From an uncultured Clostridia bacterium (lineage in GTDB: Bacteria; Bacillota; Clostridia; Peptostreptococcales; Anaerovoracaceae): a stretch of 15,001 bases of DNA. The position numbers and the translations under genes were made by a program. Below, piece after piece: positions 13,391 through 15,001 of the stretch. The notes beneath the pieces are model-generated. The model made no database searches. It was not told the origin of the DNA and saw only the letters and a list, made by a program, of their open reading frames with translations. Numbering within the stretch: position 1 is the first letter of the stretch; the number at the start of each line of letters is the position of its first letter. The stretch spans positions 1 through 15,001 of the forward strand of contig CAMNJG010000016.1 of the NCBI GenBank assembly GCA_946541285.1, in the 5' to 3' direction.

Positions 13391-15001
13391 TCACAGCGTT
13401 CTGTCCGGTGTGTATATTCTGAAATCTTTCAGCGTAATTTTTCTGAGTTCCCGGCTGCCGCCGTTTTTTCCCAGATAAGCATAGGCATTTCCACTGGCTG
13501 TTCCGGGATCATCTGTCACCAGCAGTACACTTTCTCCCGCCTTCTCCCGGAGCATCGACAGCAGCGCCGACCGGTCATGCTCTTCCAGCAGGTCATCAAT
13601 ACTGTCGATCAGTACGAGTGACGACGGGGACACCGTATGAAGTGCCTCGATAAAAGAGACAAACGCCCTGCTCTGGTCTTCCCATTCCACCTGCATCAGT
13701 TTCCTGGCGGTATATCCGTCCTTTTTAATGTAAATCTGCGCGGCCAGTCCTGTCCGGTCAGAGCGTCCTTCTGTTTTCAGGGTCGCCTGTGAATCCTCCG
13801 ACCGCCCTCTGTAGATCTCCGCGAATTCGCGTCCGATATCATCCATCCATTTCCGGGAACTTTCGATTTCCCTGGCCTTCAGCGAACCCGCCTGTTCACT
13901 CAGGGAAAGGACCTCATTTTCCAGCTCCCGCCTGAGCTGCTCCATGGCCTGGTACTCCCGGGTAATCTTTTCAAACTCCTCCGGCGCGGCTGTATTCACT
14001 GTTTCGTATTCTTTCAGCAGATTTCTGAGCCGGGCAGATTCTTTCATTCCTTCACTCAGAACAAAGACGGTTTCTTTCTGTTCCGCCGCATCGTTATAGG
14101 AAATGTGATGTGTTTCGTAGAGCTGTTTTTTCAGGAAATCCGCGTCACGGGTCAGTGCGTCCTGTTCCGTTTCCAGAGCTCTTTTTTCGAGGCGGAAAGA
14201 AATGTATTCGTTTTCTGACTTTTCCCGGTCGCCGATCAGCCGGTCAATCTGGCTTCGCAGACTGCCCAGTTCCTCCCGGAAGCTGCTGAGGACCCTGACT
14301 CTCTCCGCGAGATCCGCTTCCAGACTCCGGACCTCCTGCTCGAGCTTTTCTCTCTCCCGCGCGAGATCTGTCCCGTCCTGCCGGATCTTTCCGGCAGCCT
14401 CTGACTTGTCCTGAATATCGGATTCCAGATCCCTGGCAATCTGTCGGAGATTTTCCAGTGACAGGCGGTTTACCTTCTGCTCATTCCGGAATGAAGCGAT
14501 ATGGCCATCATACTCGCTGAGCTGCCGGTTCAGTCCTGTGATTTCCGTATTTCTGCTTTCGATCTGACGCTGGCAGCTTTCCAGAAGCGATTCCAGCTGA
14601 TTGATCTCTTCCTCTTTTCTGCGGAACTGATCCGTCAGACCGGTAATCTGTTCCGCAAGCTCTGTTTCACTGGTATCTTCATCATAGTTCAGGAGATCCT
14701 CCCGGAGGCGGAGAAGCTCTTTCCGGGCTTCGGCCATTACTTTTTCACCGGCCTGGATTTTCAGAGTGATCTCACTGATTTCCGCGTTCATGTTTTCGAT
14801 CCGGCTTCCGAGTTTCGCGATCTGTGTTTCGGTTTCTTTCCGTTCCGCTTCTGTATTTTCATACTCCGACGTGACGGAACGGTACTCTTTTTCGAGTTCC
14901 AGGGTCCGTGATTCTGACGCGCTGATCCTGCCGCGGCGCTGGAAAATTCTTGTGCCCGTATTCTTCAGGGACCCGCTTTCAATCACTTCGCCGTCCATTA
15001 C
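13391..15001 (-). CDS. smc: Smc-like chromosome segregation protein, C-terminal part, with degenerate ATPase motifs (partial, 5' end outside the window)
   Basis: The frame stays open to the window edge, so the true start is outside. Numbering here begins at the Met at 14996-14998. Residues 1-15 (MDGEVIESGSLKNTG) resemble the strand just after the SMC hinge. A long heptad-type coiled coil covers about 28-385. Residues 300-365 contain the head-proximal motif VNTAAPEEFEKI, typical of bacterial Smc. The C-terminal head should then carry an LSGGE signature, Walker B DE and a switch histidine. Instead the aligned segments read MQVEWEDQSRAF (435-446), LVLIDSIDDLL (461-471) and VTDD (494-497). The position upstream of ftsY is the canonical smc site, and the arm has roughly the usual length. 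The frame is intact over 1.6 kb, so it does not look like a decayed pseudogene. Smc normally forms ATP-driven dimers loading on DNA with ScpAB. Whether this one hydrolyses ATP is doubtful. Confidence 0.85.
   Translation of the reverse strand, partial: VMDGEVIESGSLKNTGTRIFQRRGRISASESRTLELEKEYRSVTSEYENTEAERKETETQIAKLGSRIENMNAEISEITLKIQAGEKVMAEARKELLRLREDLLNYDEDTSETELAEQITGLTDQFRRKEEEINQLESLLESCQRQIESRNTEITGLNRQLSEYDGHIASFRNEQKVNRLSLENLRQIARDLESDIQDKSEAAGKIRQDGTDLAREREKLEQEVRSLEADLAERVRVLSSFREELGSLRSQIDRLIGDREKSENEYISFRLEKRALETEQDALTRDADFLKKQLYETHHISYNDAAEQKETVFVLSEGMKESARLRNLLKEYETVNTAAPEEFEKITREYQAMEQLRRELENEVLSLSEQAGSLKAREIESSRKWMDDIGREFAEIYRGRSEDSQATLKTEGRSDRTGLAAQIYIKKDGYTARKLMQVEWEDQSRAFVSFIEALHTVSPSSLVLIDSIDDLLEEHDRSALLSMLREKAGESVLLVTDDPGTASGNAYAYLGKNGGSRELRKITLKDFRIYTPDRTL

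Noticed and set aside
13508..13696. Frameshift as the cause of the missing Smc motifs
   Set aside because: The translated frame stays open to a proper stop just before ftsY, keeps the expected strand-loop pattern around both Walker B and the switch region, and no LSGGE-coding segment was seen in the other frames.

Overview
The window looks like chromosomal DNA from a low- to mid-GC Gram-positive anaerobe of the class Clostridia, possibly Lachnospiraceae-like. This is inferred from the smc-ftsY neighbourhood, strong AGGAGG-type ribosome binding sites, intrinsic terminators and secreted proteins ending in three S-layer homology (SLH) repeats. I cannot name a species. Every supported gene lies on the minus strand, so transcription runs from high to low coordinates.

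Right two thirds (6897-15001): one tightly packed run of eight genes, in transcription order smc (5' part outside the window), ftsY, der, plsY, gpsA, a GIY-YIG nuclease gene, a type B carboxylesterase gene and an RluB/RsuA-type pseudouridine synthase gene. Neighbours either overlap (4, 8, 4, 17 and 4 nt) or are separated by 22 or 2 nt. The run ends at a clear intrinsic terminator at 6812-6840. It combines chromosome organisation (Smc), membrane protein targeting (FtsY), ribosome assembly (Der), the first steps of phospholipid synthesis (GpsA makes glycerol-3-phosphate, PlsY acylates it) and rRNA modification.

Middle (6379-6811): about 430 bp of very AT-rich non-coding DNA. It holds a strong sigma-A-type promoter (TTGACA, 16 nt, TATATT), a helically phased family of CAAAC/GTTTG boxes upstream of it, and a leader of roughly 180 nt.

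Left third (68-6378): three consecutive genes for exported SLH-anchored surface proteins of 537, 907 and 581 aa. Their ectodomains appear to be repeated modules resembling the sulfite-oxidase/molybdopterin fold, with no cofactor site that I can identify. The first two probably share the 6569-6596 promoter. The third follows a 174-bp gap containing a perfect 16-bp hairpin and a possible own promoter, and is closed by an intrinsic terminator at 11-54.

The most unusual observation is in Smc. The reading frame keeps the arm and the head-proximal VN-x-x-A-x-x-E-F motif, yet the ABC-ATPase motifs expected in the C-terminal head (LSGGE signature, the glutamate after the Walker B aspartate, the switch histidine) are all replaced. 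The protein at the canonical smc locus therefore looks like a pseudo-ATPase or a strongly remodelled SMC.
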